Below, piece by piece: positions 1 through 7,210 of a stretch of DNA of 64,000 nucleotides; the stretch's first letter is position 1; each line of letters starts with the position of its first letter. The notes beneath the pieces were generated by a model that was not told the DNA's origin, ran no database searches, and saw nothing but the letters and a program-made list of their open reading frames with translations. Both the position numbers and the translations under genes were made by a program. Source of the stretch: QVMG01 sp032073245 (GTDB lineage Bacteria; Bacteroidota; Bacteroidia; Bacteroidales; Tannerellaceae); assembly GCA_032073245.1 (NCBI GenBank), contig DAMANX010000002.1:62001-126000 (forward strand), in the 5' to 3' direction.

Positions 1-1
1 A

Positions 2-886
2 AATATTCATGTACCGGGTTCCGGTTCCTATATGCGCGAGAAGAAATCAGGCTATTTAATGGGAGGGGAGGATAGTAATAATTCACCAACTGATCAAACA
101 TGGGAATTCGATACATCAACGAATAGATGGCAACGACGAGGCCAGCTTCCTGGAAAAAGAAGTTGGATGGCCGTTGCTAATACAACAACAGCTATTTTCC
201 TTTTTGGAGGATTGGATGAAAACAAGCAACCCCGGAAAGAAGTATTTTATTGGACAATGTCAGAAGGAAATGACACCTGGCAGGTCTCAAATAACGCCGG
301 CCCTCAACCAACATTTAGTTCTTTTGGTTGTCTAGGGAATGGTATGATTGTAATTGGAGGTGTACAACAAAATTCTATGGGTGTGAATGACTCAATTGTA
401 GCGAACGTATGGGAATTAGGCTTTATCAACAACCTTAATTGGGATCAGAAACCGGAATTTCCTGAACCTCAATATGGGGGAGTGGCTATTCCTGCTACTC
501 TTAATGGCAAGAAAACTATTTTTGCAGGTCTGGGTAAGAACGCTATAGGGATAGAATCCAGTACAAATAACTTCTGGGCCTCTTCTGATAACGCAGTGAC
601 CTGGCAACAAAAGAAGACGATGCCTGGAAATGCAATAGCGAAAGCAGGAGTATTGCTCGACACTGGCAGTAGCATTACAACCAAATATATTTACATAATA
701 GATAGTCAGGGATATATCCGTAGATATGATATCTGGGAAGATGAATGGGTCACTAAGTCACGTCTACCGGCTGGTAGCAGAGAAGTACATTGTATGTACT
801 CTGATGAGACGGGAAAATATATTTATATTGGATTGGGAGATAATGCCAATCAATTGATGATTTATGATCCCTCCTGGGATAATTGA
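2..886 (+). CDS. Kelch-like beta-propeller protein, 5' end outside window
   Basis: The reading frame is open from base 2, ten codons before the first in-window ATG at 32, so the gene very probably starts upstream and only its C-terminal part (about 294 residues) is present. It contains kelch-style blades: repeated GG or GL pairs after hydrophobic strands (LFGG, VIGG, FAGLG, YIGLG) alternating with W-containing strands such as TWEFDTSTNRW and TWQV. That pattern indicates a beta-propeller. Similar Bacteroidales proteins are exported or lipoproteins (DUF6242-like), but the N-terminus is not visible. It lies 2 bp upstream of the serine acetyltransferase start, so the two are probably co-transcribed. 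No catalytic motif is seen and no function is assigned. Confidence 0.75.
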   Translation, partial: NIHVPGSGSYMREKKSGYLMGGEDSNNSPTDQTWEFDTSTNRWQRRGQLPGKRSWMAVANTTTAIFLFGGLDENKQPRKEVFYWTMSEGNDTWQVSNNAGPQPTFSSFGCLGNGMIVIGGVQQNSMGVNDSIVANVWELGFINNLNWDQKPEFPEPQYGGVAIPATLNGKKTIFAGLGKNAIGIESSTNNFWASSDNAVTWQQKKTMPGNAIAKAGVLLDTGSSITTKYIYIIDSQGYIRRYDIWEDEWVTKSRLPAGSREVHCMYSDETGKYIYIGLGDNANQLMIYDPSWDN

Positions 887-888
887 TT

Positions 889-1776
889 ATGAAGAGAGCA
901 GATATATTTGAACATATACAACACAACGTTGAGAAACTTTCAGCTACTGATTTACCGGAATATCAATATATTCCGGTGCATCAAAAGCCATCCCCCTCTG
1001 TGGATTCATTAAAAGAGATTATGCAACTACTTCGCCTTGTTATTTTTCCGGGTTTTTTCGGAACGACAAGAGAAGCGCAACCAGATTCTATAAAATATTA
1101 TACTGGAGTTTATCTGGAGAAAATATATGACCTTTTACAGGAACAGCTCTATAGGGGACTTTGCTTTGAATCGGAGGCCTGTTGTGATTCGAGAGATAGA
1201 GCATCGGAAATAGCCATTGCATTTATCAATGAAATACCTCAGATAAAATGCTTGTTATCTACAGATATAAAGGCTATGCTTGATGGAGATCCCGCGGCAA
1301 ATAGTGTAAGTGAAATAATATTCTCATATCCCGGAACATTGGCCATATTTTATCAAAGAGTTGCTCATTCCCTTTTACGGTTAGGGGTTCCTGTTATTCC
1401 ACGAATAATTACAGAAATGGCCCATTCCCAAACAGGGATTGATATCCACCCAGGAGCTCAGATTGGAGAGTATTTTAGTATTGATCATGGAACAGGGATC
1501 GTTATTGGTGAAACGACTATTATCGGTAAGCATGTTCGGTTATATCAAGGGGTTACCTTGGGAGCAAAGAGTTTTACTTTAGATGAAGAAGGGCTGCCTA
1601 TGAATGTACCTCGCCATCCGGTTATTGAAGATGATGTCACTATTTATTCCAATGCTTCTGTGCTGGGACGGATTACTATAGGAAAAGGTTCTGTTATTGG
1701 TGGTAATATATGGTTGACTCATGATGTTGCTCCTTATTCGAAGGTACTCCAATCACGTACTGTAGAAAATAAATGA
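889..1776 (+). CDS. cysE: Serine O-acetyltransferase (CysE/EpsC type)
   Basis: Cytosolic enzyme that acetylates L-serine with acetyl-CoA to give O-acetylserine, the first step of cysteine synthesis. The 295-residue product has a helical N-terminal half and a C-terminal left-handed beta-helix of hexapeptide repeats. The signature HPGAQIGEYFSIDHGTGIVI, followed by GETTIIG and YQGVTLGA, carries the catalytic Asp-His pair (IDHGTG). Length fits the long EpsC-like form common in Bacteroidetes. An in-frame TTG at 883 would overlap the preceding stop, but the ATG at 889, 2 bp after that stop, gives the natural start. A weak hairpin (ACTCAT/ATGAGT near 1800-1822) follows the gene. Confidence 0.93.
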   Translation: MKRADIFEHIQHNVEKLSATDLPEYQYIPVHQKPSPSVDSLKEIMQLLRLVIFPGFFGTTREAQPDSIKYYTGVYLEKIYDLLQEQLYRGLCFESEACCDSRDRASEIAIAFINEIPQIKCLLSTDIKAMLDGDPAANSVSEIIFSYPGTLAIFYQRVAHSLLRLGVPVIPRIITEMAHSQTGIDIHPGAQIGEYFSIDHGTGIVIGETTIIGKHVRLYQGVTLGAKSFTLDEEGLPMNVPRHPVIEDDVTIYSNASVLGRITIGKGSVIGGNIWLTHDVAPYSKVLQSRTVENK

Positions 1777-1911
1777 TTTACTTTTTGACACTGAAATGAT
1801 ACTCATTCCTCTTCTTTATGAGTTTCAAGCTTTCATTTATTGCGCATATTAATCGTTTGTTTATCTTATTATTTTTTTAGTCTAAAACTATGCTAAGTAA
1901 AAAAGATATTG

Positions 1912-1919
1912 TAAGTTTG
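1912..1919 (+). promoter_or_regulatory. Probable -7 box of hydrogenase operon promoter
   Basis: TAAGTTTG matches the Bacteroidetes -7 consensus TAnnTTTG and lies 53 bp upstream of the HndB-like start. No good TTTG is seen about 19 bp further upstream, so the -33 element is weak or the promoter may need an activator. A dyad (1921-1948) begins one base downstream and would cover the expected start site. Confidence 0.45.
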
Positions 1920-1920
1920 T

Positions 1921-1948
1921 AACTATCACAATGAGAATACTGATAGTT
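1921..1948. promoter_or_regulatory. Dyad AACTATCA-N12-TGATAGTT at hydrogenase start site
   Basis: Perfect 8-bp arms (1921-1928 and 1941-1948) are spaced 20 bp centre to centre, about two helical turns. The dyad sits immediately after the -7 box and upstream of the hydrogenase operon. It could be an operator for a dimeric repressor or a short 5'-UTR hairpin. The regulator is not identifiable from the sequence. Confidence 0.4.
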
Positions 1949-1971
1949 AACACCTTAAATGACATCCTACC

Positions 1972-2370
1972 ATGAGCAAAGTAAAGACATTGGATGATCT
2001 TCGCAAAATGCGCGAGACATTTCGTGCTAATATTGATTTACGTGAGAAAAGCGACCATCCGGAGCAGATGGTACAGATAAAGGTATCAATGGCTACCTGT
2101 GGAATTGCCTCCGGTGCAAAAGAAATCATGAGTTATTTTATTGAAAGCCTTAATCGGCGACAAATTGATGCATTGGTTACACAAACCGGATGTATGGGAT
2201 ATTGTTATGCCGAACCGACAGCAGAAATATTACTACCAGGAAAAGAACCATTAGTATTTGGTTATCTTACTCAGGAAAAGGTTGATGAGATTATCAATCA
2301 GTATATACAAAATGGTATATTAGTAGATGATATTATGCCTATTACCTATAATTCCGTAACGCCAGAATAA
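1972..2370 (+). CDS. hndB: HndB-like thioredoxin-fold [2Fe-2S] subunit of NAD(P)-linked hydrogenase
   Basis: A 132-residue soluble protein resembling the small HndB subunit of the Desulfovibrio Hnd hydrogenase and the N-terminal domain of NuoF-like subunits. Three likely cluster cysteines are visible: C43 in MATCGIASGA, and C74 and C78 in TGCMGYC. The usual fourth ligand (second Cys of C-x4-C) is replaced by Gly48. I recall this three-Cys form in HndB homologues but could not check it. It is the first gene of the hydrogenase operon, 20 bp before the NuoF-like gene, and should pass electrons between flavin and iron-sulfur subunits in the cytoplasm. Confidence 0.8.
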   Translation: MSKVKTLDDLRKMRETFRANIDLREKSDHPEQMVQIKVSMATCGIASGAKEIMSYFIESLNRRQIDALVTQTGCMGYCYAEPTAEILLPGKEPLVFGYLTQEKVDEIINQYIQNGILVDDIMPITYNSVTPE

Positions 2371-2390
2371 TAGATTCTAAAACACTAATT

Positions 2391-4184
2391 ATGACAACAA
2401 TTACAGGTTATATATTGGTATGTGGTGGTACAGGTTGCCGTGCATCTCAAAGTGAACAACTTATTGATTCTTTAAAATCATCCGTTTTACAACATGGCTT
2501 ACAAAAGTCAGTGCAGGTAATTCGCACTGGCTGTTTCGGCTTTTGCGAAAAAGGGCCTATAGTTAAGATAGTTCCTGATAATACTTTTTATGTGCAGGTT
2601 TTTCCTTCGGATGCCGATGATATTGTGAAAGAACATCTGATCAAAGGGCGTAAGGTCGAACGTCTTCTTTATATTGATCCGGAAACAAAGGAACAGATAC
2701 TTGACTCCAAACATATTGACTTCTATAAAAAGCAATACCGTATCGCTTTACGGAACTGTGGATTTATTAATCCTGAGAATATTGATGAATATATTGCCCG
2801 TGACGGATATGTTGCATTAGGAAAAGCGCTTACAGAAATGACTCCTGAGAGTGTTATTCAGGAAATTATTGACAGTGGTTTGCGAGGACGTGGGGGAGGA
2901 GGTTTCCCAACCGGATTGAAATGGGATATTACCCGTAAGGTTAAAGCGGCACAGAAATATGTAGTATGCAATGCAGATGAAGGTGATCCGGGAGCTTTTA
3001 TGGATAGATCCATTTTAGAAGGTGATCCTCACTCTATATTAGAAGCTATGGCAATCAATGGATATTGTACCGGTTCAAATAAAGGTTTGATTTATATTCG
3101 AGCTGAATATCCCTTGGCAGTAGAACGATTAAAGATAGCAATTGATCAGGCAACGGAATATGGTTTGTTAGGAAATAATATCTTTGGTACAGACTTTTCC
3201 TTTGAGATTGAAATACGCTACGGAGCCGGGGCTTTTGTGTGTGGTGAAGAAACTGCACTTATCCACAGTATGGAAGGTTTACGTGGCGAAGCTACCAGTA
3301 AACCACCATTCCCAAGTGAATATGGATATAAAGGGCAGCCTACCAATGTAAATAATGTAGAAACTTATGCTAATATACCTATTATCCTTTTGAAAGGAGC
3401 CAAATGGTTTAGTAGTATTGGAACTGAACGAAGTAAAGGAACAAAGGTTTTTGCACTGGCAGGGAAGGTAAATAATGTAGGGCTTATTGAAGTTCCTATG
3501 GGAACTACTCTTCGTGAGGTTATTTTTGGTATTGGCGGAGGTATAAAAGACGGGAAGAAGTTTAAAGCTGTCCAAACGGGGGGACCTTCCGGAGGTTGTT
3601 TAACTGAAAAGCATTTGGATCTTCCAATCGATTATGATAATCTTCTTTCTGCGGGCTCAATGATGGGGTCAGGAGGTATGATTGTCATGGATGAAGATGA
3701 TTGTATGGTTGCAATGGCAAAGTTCTATCTTGATTTTACAGTCGAGGAATCATGTGGAAAGTGTACACCTTGTAGAGTAGGGAACAAAAGATTACAGGAA
3801 ATGCTTTACAAAATGACAATAGGTAAGGGAGAAGAAGAGGATCTTCAAACTCTTGATAATCTGGGAAGAGTAATAAAAGACACTGCCTTATGTGGACTGG
3901 GACAAACTTCTCCGAATCCTGTCTTATCTACAATGGAACACTTCCGGGATGAATATCTCGCACATGTACGCGATAAGAAATGCCCATCGCATCAATGCCG
4001 TAAACTTATCCAATATTTTATTAATCCTGAAAAATGTACAGGATGTACGGTTTGTGCTCGCATTTGCCCGGTTCATGCTGTAACCGGCGAACGAAAAGTT
4101 CCTCATGTAATCAATCCTTCTGAATGTATCCGGTGTGGTGTATGTATGGAGAAATGCAAGTTTACAGCTATTTATGTTATCTAA
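2391..4184 (+). CDS. hndC: NuoF/HndC-like NAD(P)H-binding subunit of [FeFe]-hydrogenase
   Basis: Flavoprotein subunit (597 aa) that exchanges electrons with NAD(H) in an Hnd/HydABC-type, often electron-bifurcating, hydrogenase. Domains in order: thioredoxin-like [2Fe-2S] (C11, C16, C48, C52); the NuoF core with the FMN/NADH Gly-rich loop GLRGRGGGGFPTGLKW (163-178), NADEGDPGAFMDR (194-206) and GAGAFVCGEETAL (278-290); the NuoF [4Fe-4S] site SCGKCTPCR with C501; and a C-terminal 2[4Fe-4S] ferredoxin (C549/552/555/559 and C579/582/585/589). All ligands are intact. It lies 20 bp after the HndB-like gene and 12 bp before the hydrogenase gene, one operon. Confidence 0.93.
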   Translation: MTTITGYILVCGGTGCRASQSEQLIDSLKSSVLQHGLQKSVQVIRTGCFGFCEKGPIVKIVPDNTFYVQVFPSDADDIVKEHLIKGRKVERLLYIDPETKEQILDSKHIDFYKKQYRIALRNCGFINPENIDEYIARDGYVALGKALTEMTPESVIQEIIDSGLRGRGGGGFPTGLKWDITRKVKAAQKYVVCNADEGDPGAFMDRSILEGDPHSILEAMAINGYCTGSNKGLIYIRAEYPLAVERLKIAIDQATEYGLLGNNIFGTDFSFEIEIRYGAGAFVCGEETALIHSMEGLRGEATSKPPFPSEYGYKGQPTNVNNVETYANIPIILLKGAKWFSSIGTERSKGTKVFALAGKVNNVGLIEVPMGTTLREVIFGIGGGIKDGKKFKAVQTGGPSGGCLTEKHLDLPIDYDNLLSAGSMMGSGGMIVMDEDDCMVAMAKFYLDFTVEESCGKCTPCRVGNKRLQEMLYKMTIGKGEEEDLQTLDNLGRVIKDTALCGLGQTSPNPVLSTMEHFRDEYLAHVRDKKCPSHQCRKLIQYFINPEKCTGCTVCARICPVHAVTGERKVPHVINPSECIRCGVCMEKCKFTAIYVI

Positions 4185-4196
4185 CCCAAGAACGTC

Positions 4197-6422
4197 ATGG
4201 AAACTATTCAATTAATTATAGATAAAAAGCCTGTAGAAGTACCTAAAGGAGCCACCATATTAGATGCAGCCAGGAAAATAGGAATTCGTATTCCTACACT
4301 CTGTCATTTAAATATGCATGAGTTTGATTTTAAGAATGAACCCGGAGCCTGCCGTATTTGTGTAGTTGAAGTAGAAGGACGTAGGAATCTGGCACCAGCA
4401 TGTAAAACTACATGTATGGAGGGGATGGTTGTTCAAACTTATAGCCCTCGCGTAATTAATGCCAGAAAGACTGTAATGGAACTCATTCTCTCCAATCACC
4501 CAAGTGATTGCCTGATTTGTAGTAAGAATGAGAAGTGTGAATTACAGACTGTGGCTTATGATTTGAATATGCGTGAAGTTCGTTTTAGCGGAGTTAAGAT
4601 TAACCATCGTAAAGATCGTTCCATTTCGATAGTCCGTGATATGAGCAAATGCATTATGTGTCGACGTTGTGAAACTATGTGTAATTCTATACAAACCGTT
4701 GGTACACTTACAGCTGTGAGCCGTGGATTTGAAGCTTCTGTCCAGACTGCATTTGATCGTAATATTGCAGATAGCAGTTGTACTTATTGCGGACAATGTG
4801 TTGCCGTATGTCCTGTAGGAGCTTTGAGTGGGCGTGGCCATACTCAGTCTGTATTGGAAGCATTGGCTGATCCTACTAAAACAGTTATAGTTCAAACAGC
4901 TCCTGCTGTACGTACAGCTTTAGGTAATGATTTTGGTTTTCAGCCGGGTACTCTTGTGACCGGTAAAATGGTAACCGCTTTGCGTCAATTAGGTTTTGAT
5001 TATGTTTTTGATACCGATTTTGCAGCCGATCTGACCATAATGGAGGAAGGGACAGAACTATTAAATCGTCTGGGAAATTATCTGAATGGAGATAAAGAGG
5101 TAAAGATTCCGTTAATGACCAGTTGCTGTCCGGGATGGGTTAATTTCGTGGAGAAGAATTATCCGGAATTAAGAGAACATCTTTCAACAGCAAAGAGTCC
5201 CCAACAAATGTTTGGCGCTATAGCCAAGAATTACTTTGCACAAAAATTAGGAATAAAGAGAGAAGATCTGATAGTCGTTTCTGTTATGCCTTGTTTGGCT
5301 AAGAAATACGAAGCCAGTCGTCCGGAGTTTGCTGTAGATGGTAATCCGGATGTCGATATATCTATATATACCCGTGAATTAGCTCGTCTGATAAGATATG
5401 CTAATATTGATTTTAAGAATCTGCCTGATAGTGATTTTGATCAACCTTTAGGTGAATCAACCGGAGCAGCCGTAATCTTCGGAGCAACGGGTGGGGTGAT
5501 GGAAGCTGCTTGTCGTACGGCTTATGAGCTACATACAAAGAAAACGCTGGAAGACGTAAACTTTGATGCTTTGCGCGGGCTTAATGGAATCAAGAGTGCA
5601 ACTATCGATTTTGATGGAGTTCCTGTAAAGTTAGGAATAGCAAATGGATTAGGTAATGCCCGCAAGTTGATTGAAGAAGTGAAAAATGGAAATTCACCTT
5701 ACCATGCTATTGAAATTATGGCATGTCCGGGTGGTTGTATTGATGGAGGTGGACAACCGTTCCATCATGGAGATATAAATGTAATAAAACGCCGAGCTTC
5801 TGCTCTCTATAAAGAAGATGTAGATAAGGTACGACGTAAAAGCCATGAGAATCCATATATTATATCTTTATATAAAGAATATTTAGGTGAACCATGTGGT
5901 CCTTTATCTCATAAATTATTGCATACACATTATTCAGATCGACGCCCTTATTTGTCAAGCTCAAAAATAGATACACTTAGGGCTATTTGTCAAAAATACG
6001 CTAATGACCCGGGTGAATTGATAAATATTTTACATGCAGCCCAGGGGACTTTCGGTTATATACCACGTGAAGTCCAGGAAATTATTGCTGCAGAGTTAAA
6101 TATTCCTGTGTCAAAAGTATATGGTGTGGTAAGCTTTTATTCTTTCTTTACCATGACTCCAAAAGGAAAATATCCCATTTCTGTTTGTATGGGTACAGCA
6201 TGTTATGTTCGGGGAGCAGAGAAAGTACTGGATGAGTTTGAACGCCAACTTGATATCAAAGTGGGAGAAACAACTGCTGATGGCTTGTTCTCCATAGATT
6301 GCCTTCGTTGTGTTGGAGCATGCGGATTGGCACCTGTTGCTATGATTGGAGATAAGGTATATGGACGTGTCACTCCGGAGAAGGTTCGTAATATATTGAG
6401 TGAGTATTATGTGAAAGAATAA
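4197..6422 (+). CDS. hndD: [FeFe]-hydrogenase with C-terminal NuoE-like domain (HndD-HndA fusion)
   Basis: Catalytic subunit (741 aa) for reversible H2 formation or uptake. N-terminus: [2Fe-2S] domain (C36, C52, C55, C69), the His-Cys3 [4Fe-4S] site (H101, C105, C108, C114) and a 2[4Fe-4S] ferredoxin (C152-C162, C195-C205). The H-cluster domain has all three signatures: TSCCPGW (C310/C311), MPCLAKKYE (C366) and EIMACPGGCIDGGGQP (C510, C514). A small-subunit-like tail (about 535-585) follows. Residues 590-741 are then a complete NuoE/HndA domain with CMGTAC (C664, C669) and CLRCVGAC (C705, C709). Hnd systems usually encode HndA separately, and no separate copy is seen nearby. The complex is probably a cytosolic NADH/ferredoxin-linked hydrogenase. 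Confidence 0.93.
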   Translation: METIQLIIDKKPVEVPKGATILDAARKIGIRIPTLCHLNMHEFDFKNEPGACRICVVEVEGRRNLAPACKTTCMEGMVVQTYSPRVINARKTVMELILSNHPSDCLICSKNEKCELQTVAYDLNMREVRFSGVKINHRKDRSISIVRDMSKCIMCRRCETMCNSIQTVGTLTAVSRGFEASVQTAFDRNIADSSCTYCGQCVAVCPVGALSGRGHTQSVLEALADPTKTVIVQTAPAVRTALGNDFGFQPGTLVTGKMVTALRQLGFDYVFDTDFAADLTIMEEGTELLNRLGNYLNGDKEVKIPLMTSCCPGWVNFVEKNYPELREHLSTAKSPQQMFGAIAKNYFAQKLGIKREDLIVVSVMPCLAKKYEASRPEFAVDGNPDVDISIYTRELARLIRYANIDFKNLPDSDFDQPLGESTGAAVIFGATGGVMEAACRTAYELHTKKTLEDVNFDALRGLNGIKSATIDFDGVPVKLGIANGLGNARKLIEEVKNGNSPYHAIEIMACPGGCIDGGGQPFHHGDINVIKRRASALYKEDVDKVRRKSHENPYIISLYKEYLGEPCGPLSHKLLHTHYSDRRPYLSSSKIDTLRAICQKYANDPGELINILHAAQGTFGYIPREVQEIIAAELNIPVSKVYGVVSFYSFFTMTPKGKYPISVCMGTACYVRGAEKVLDEFERQLDIKVGETTADGLFSIDCLRCVGACGLAPVAMIGDKVYGRVTPEKVRNILSEYYVKE

Positions 6423-6570
6423 TTGTATAAATGTGAGTTCTTTCTACAGCTTTTATTACTAAATTCGGCGTAATAAGCAGAATACTTGTTGCTCTTATAA
6501 ATATAAAAACATCAAAAACCCTTCAACTCTTCAGTTTCGTCCGAAAGCTTTTGATTTTCAAAAAAGATGG

Positions 6571-6602
6571 GGCTGAAGGGTTTCATTTAAAACCTTTCAG
6601 CC
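6571..6602. repeat. Inverted repeat GGCTGAAGGGTTT / AAACCTTTCAGCC
   Basis: Two 13-base arms with one mismatch (6571-6583 and 6590-6602) separated by 6 bases. The same core recurs at 7032-7065, so this is a dispersed palindrome family. It may also serve as the terminator of the hydrogenase operon 150 bp upstream. Confidence 0.6.
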
Positions 6603-6693
6603 TGCTTACACAACCCTTCAGTTTTATTATATATAGCTTAAACACATTCGCTTTTGTTAGTACTTATCTCAATAAGAAAGAGTATTTTTTATT

Positions 6694-6762
6694 GTTTGCT
6701 TATAAGCAAACAGCTGTTTGAACCGAAGCAAACAGGTGTTCGCTTACTATCGAACACCTGTT
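6694..6762. repeat. Cluster of three palindromes
   Basis: The cluster holds a perfect 18-bp palindrome GTTTGCTTATAAGCAAAC (6694-6711), an overlapping CAAACAGCTGTTTG (6707-6720), and a perfect 12-bp inverted repeat AACAGGTGTTCG / CGAACACCTGTT (6731-6742 and 6751-6762). The ACAGCTGT core recurs in the palindrome cluster at 42891-42980. Confidence 0.6.
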
Positions 6763-6838
6763 CGTTCTTAATCAAACAATAAAAAAGTCCAGGGTTCTAT
6801 AAATTAATGTGAGTATAAATACGGCAAATTGTTTAAGG

Positions 6839-6976
6839 TTTGAAGATTTAGCTACAATGGTGTAGAGACAGGGCTTGCCCTCTCTTCATGTAAGCAATAC
6901 TATTAAATTAAAATGTTTTGTTCAAGAGAGAGACAGGGCAAGCCCTGTCTCTACCATCGTCGCTATATCTTCAAAT
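6839..6976. repeat. MITE-like inverted-repeat element, copy 1
   Basis: Arms of about 47-54 bp (about 6839-6886 and 6923-6976) share TTTGAAGAT, then GTAGAGACAGGGCTTGCCC and its complement. They match imperfectly and flank a 36-bp AT-rich centre. There is no coding capacity. A related, shorter copy with AGAGACAAGGCTTGCCTTG cores lies at 44248-44355. Confidence 0.65.
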
Positions 6977-7031
6977 TTTCCTCTATTTATACTGAATTCC
7001 TGAACTCCAGTTAAATGAAGGGTTAAAATTA

Positions 7032-7065
7032 AAGCTGAAGGGTTTTAACACAAACCCTTCAGCTT
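7032..7065. repeat. Perfect inverted repeat AAGCTGAAGGGTTT / AAACCCTTCAGCTT
   Basis: Perfect 14-bp arms (7032-7045 and 7052-7065) around a 6-base loop. It belongs to the same family as 6571-6602, and single half-copies of GAAGGGTTTT or ACCCTTCA also occur near 6516, 6612 and 7112. Confidence 0.6.
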
Positions 7066-7160
7066 GATTGTTTTTGAAATTCATGATTCTTCAAAAGAAG
7101 ATGAAAGGTTGAAGGGTTTTAGCCAATTTTTATTTTGTTAGATGAGATTTATTAACATGT

Positions 7161-7190
7161 TTTGCTTTTGCCTTCTATTTCGTACCTTTG
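7161..7190 (+). promoter_or_regulatory. pcrA promoter (TTTG-N18-TACCTTTG)
   Basis: TTTG at 7161-7164 and TACCTTTG at 7183-7190, separated by 18 bp, fit the Bacteroidetes primary sigma-factor consensus well. The GTG start of pcrA is 20 bp downstream, so the 5' leader is very short. Confidence 0.65.
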
Positions 7191-7210
7191 TCCGTTAAAA
7201 TAATAGAATC

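Larger units (their letters stand above)
6423..7210. other. Gene-free 788-bp stretch packed with palindromes
   Basis: No credible gene lies between the hydrogenase operon and pcrA. The stretch holds at least five inverted repeats of three families: GCTGAAGGGTTT-type hairpins (6571-6602 and 7032-7065), ACAGCTGT/AACAGGTGTTCG-type palindromes (6694-6762), and one 137-bp element with arms built on GTAGAGACAGGGCTTGCCC (6839-6976). The pcrA promoter lies at its right end. The first GCTGAAGGG hairpin may act as the hydrogenase operon terminator. Confidence 0.7.

Noticed and set aside
6571..7065. Possible CRISPR array
   Set aside because: Repeats are inverted, uneven in spacing and of three unrelated types; there are no regular spacers and no cas genes.
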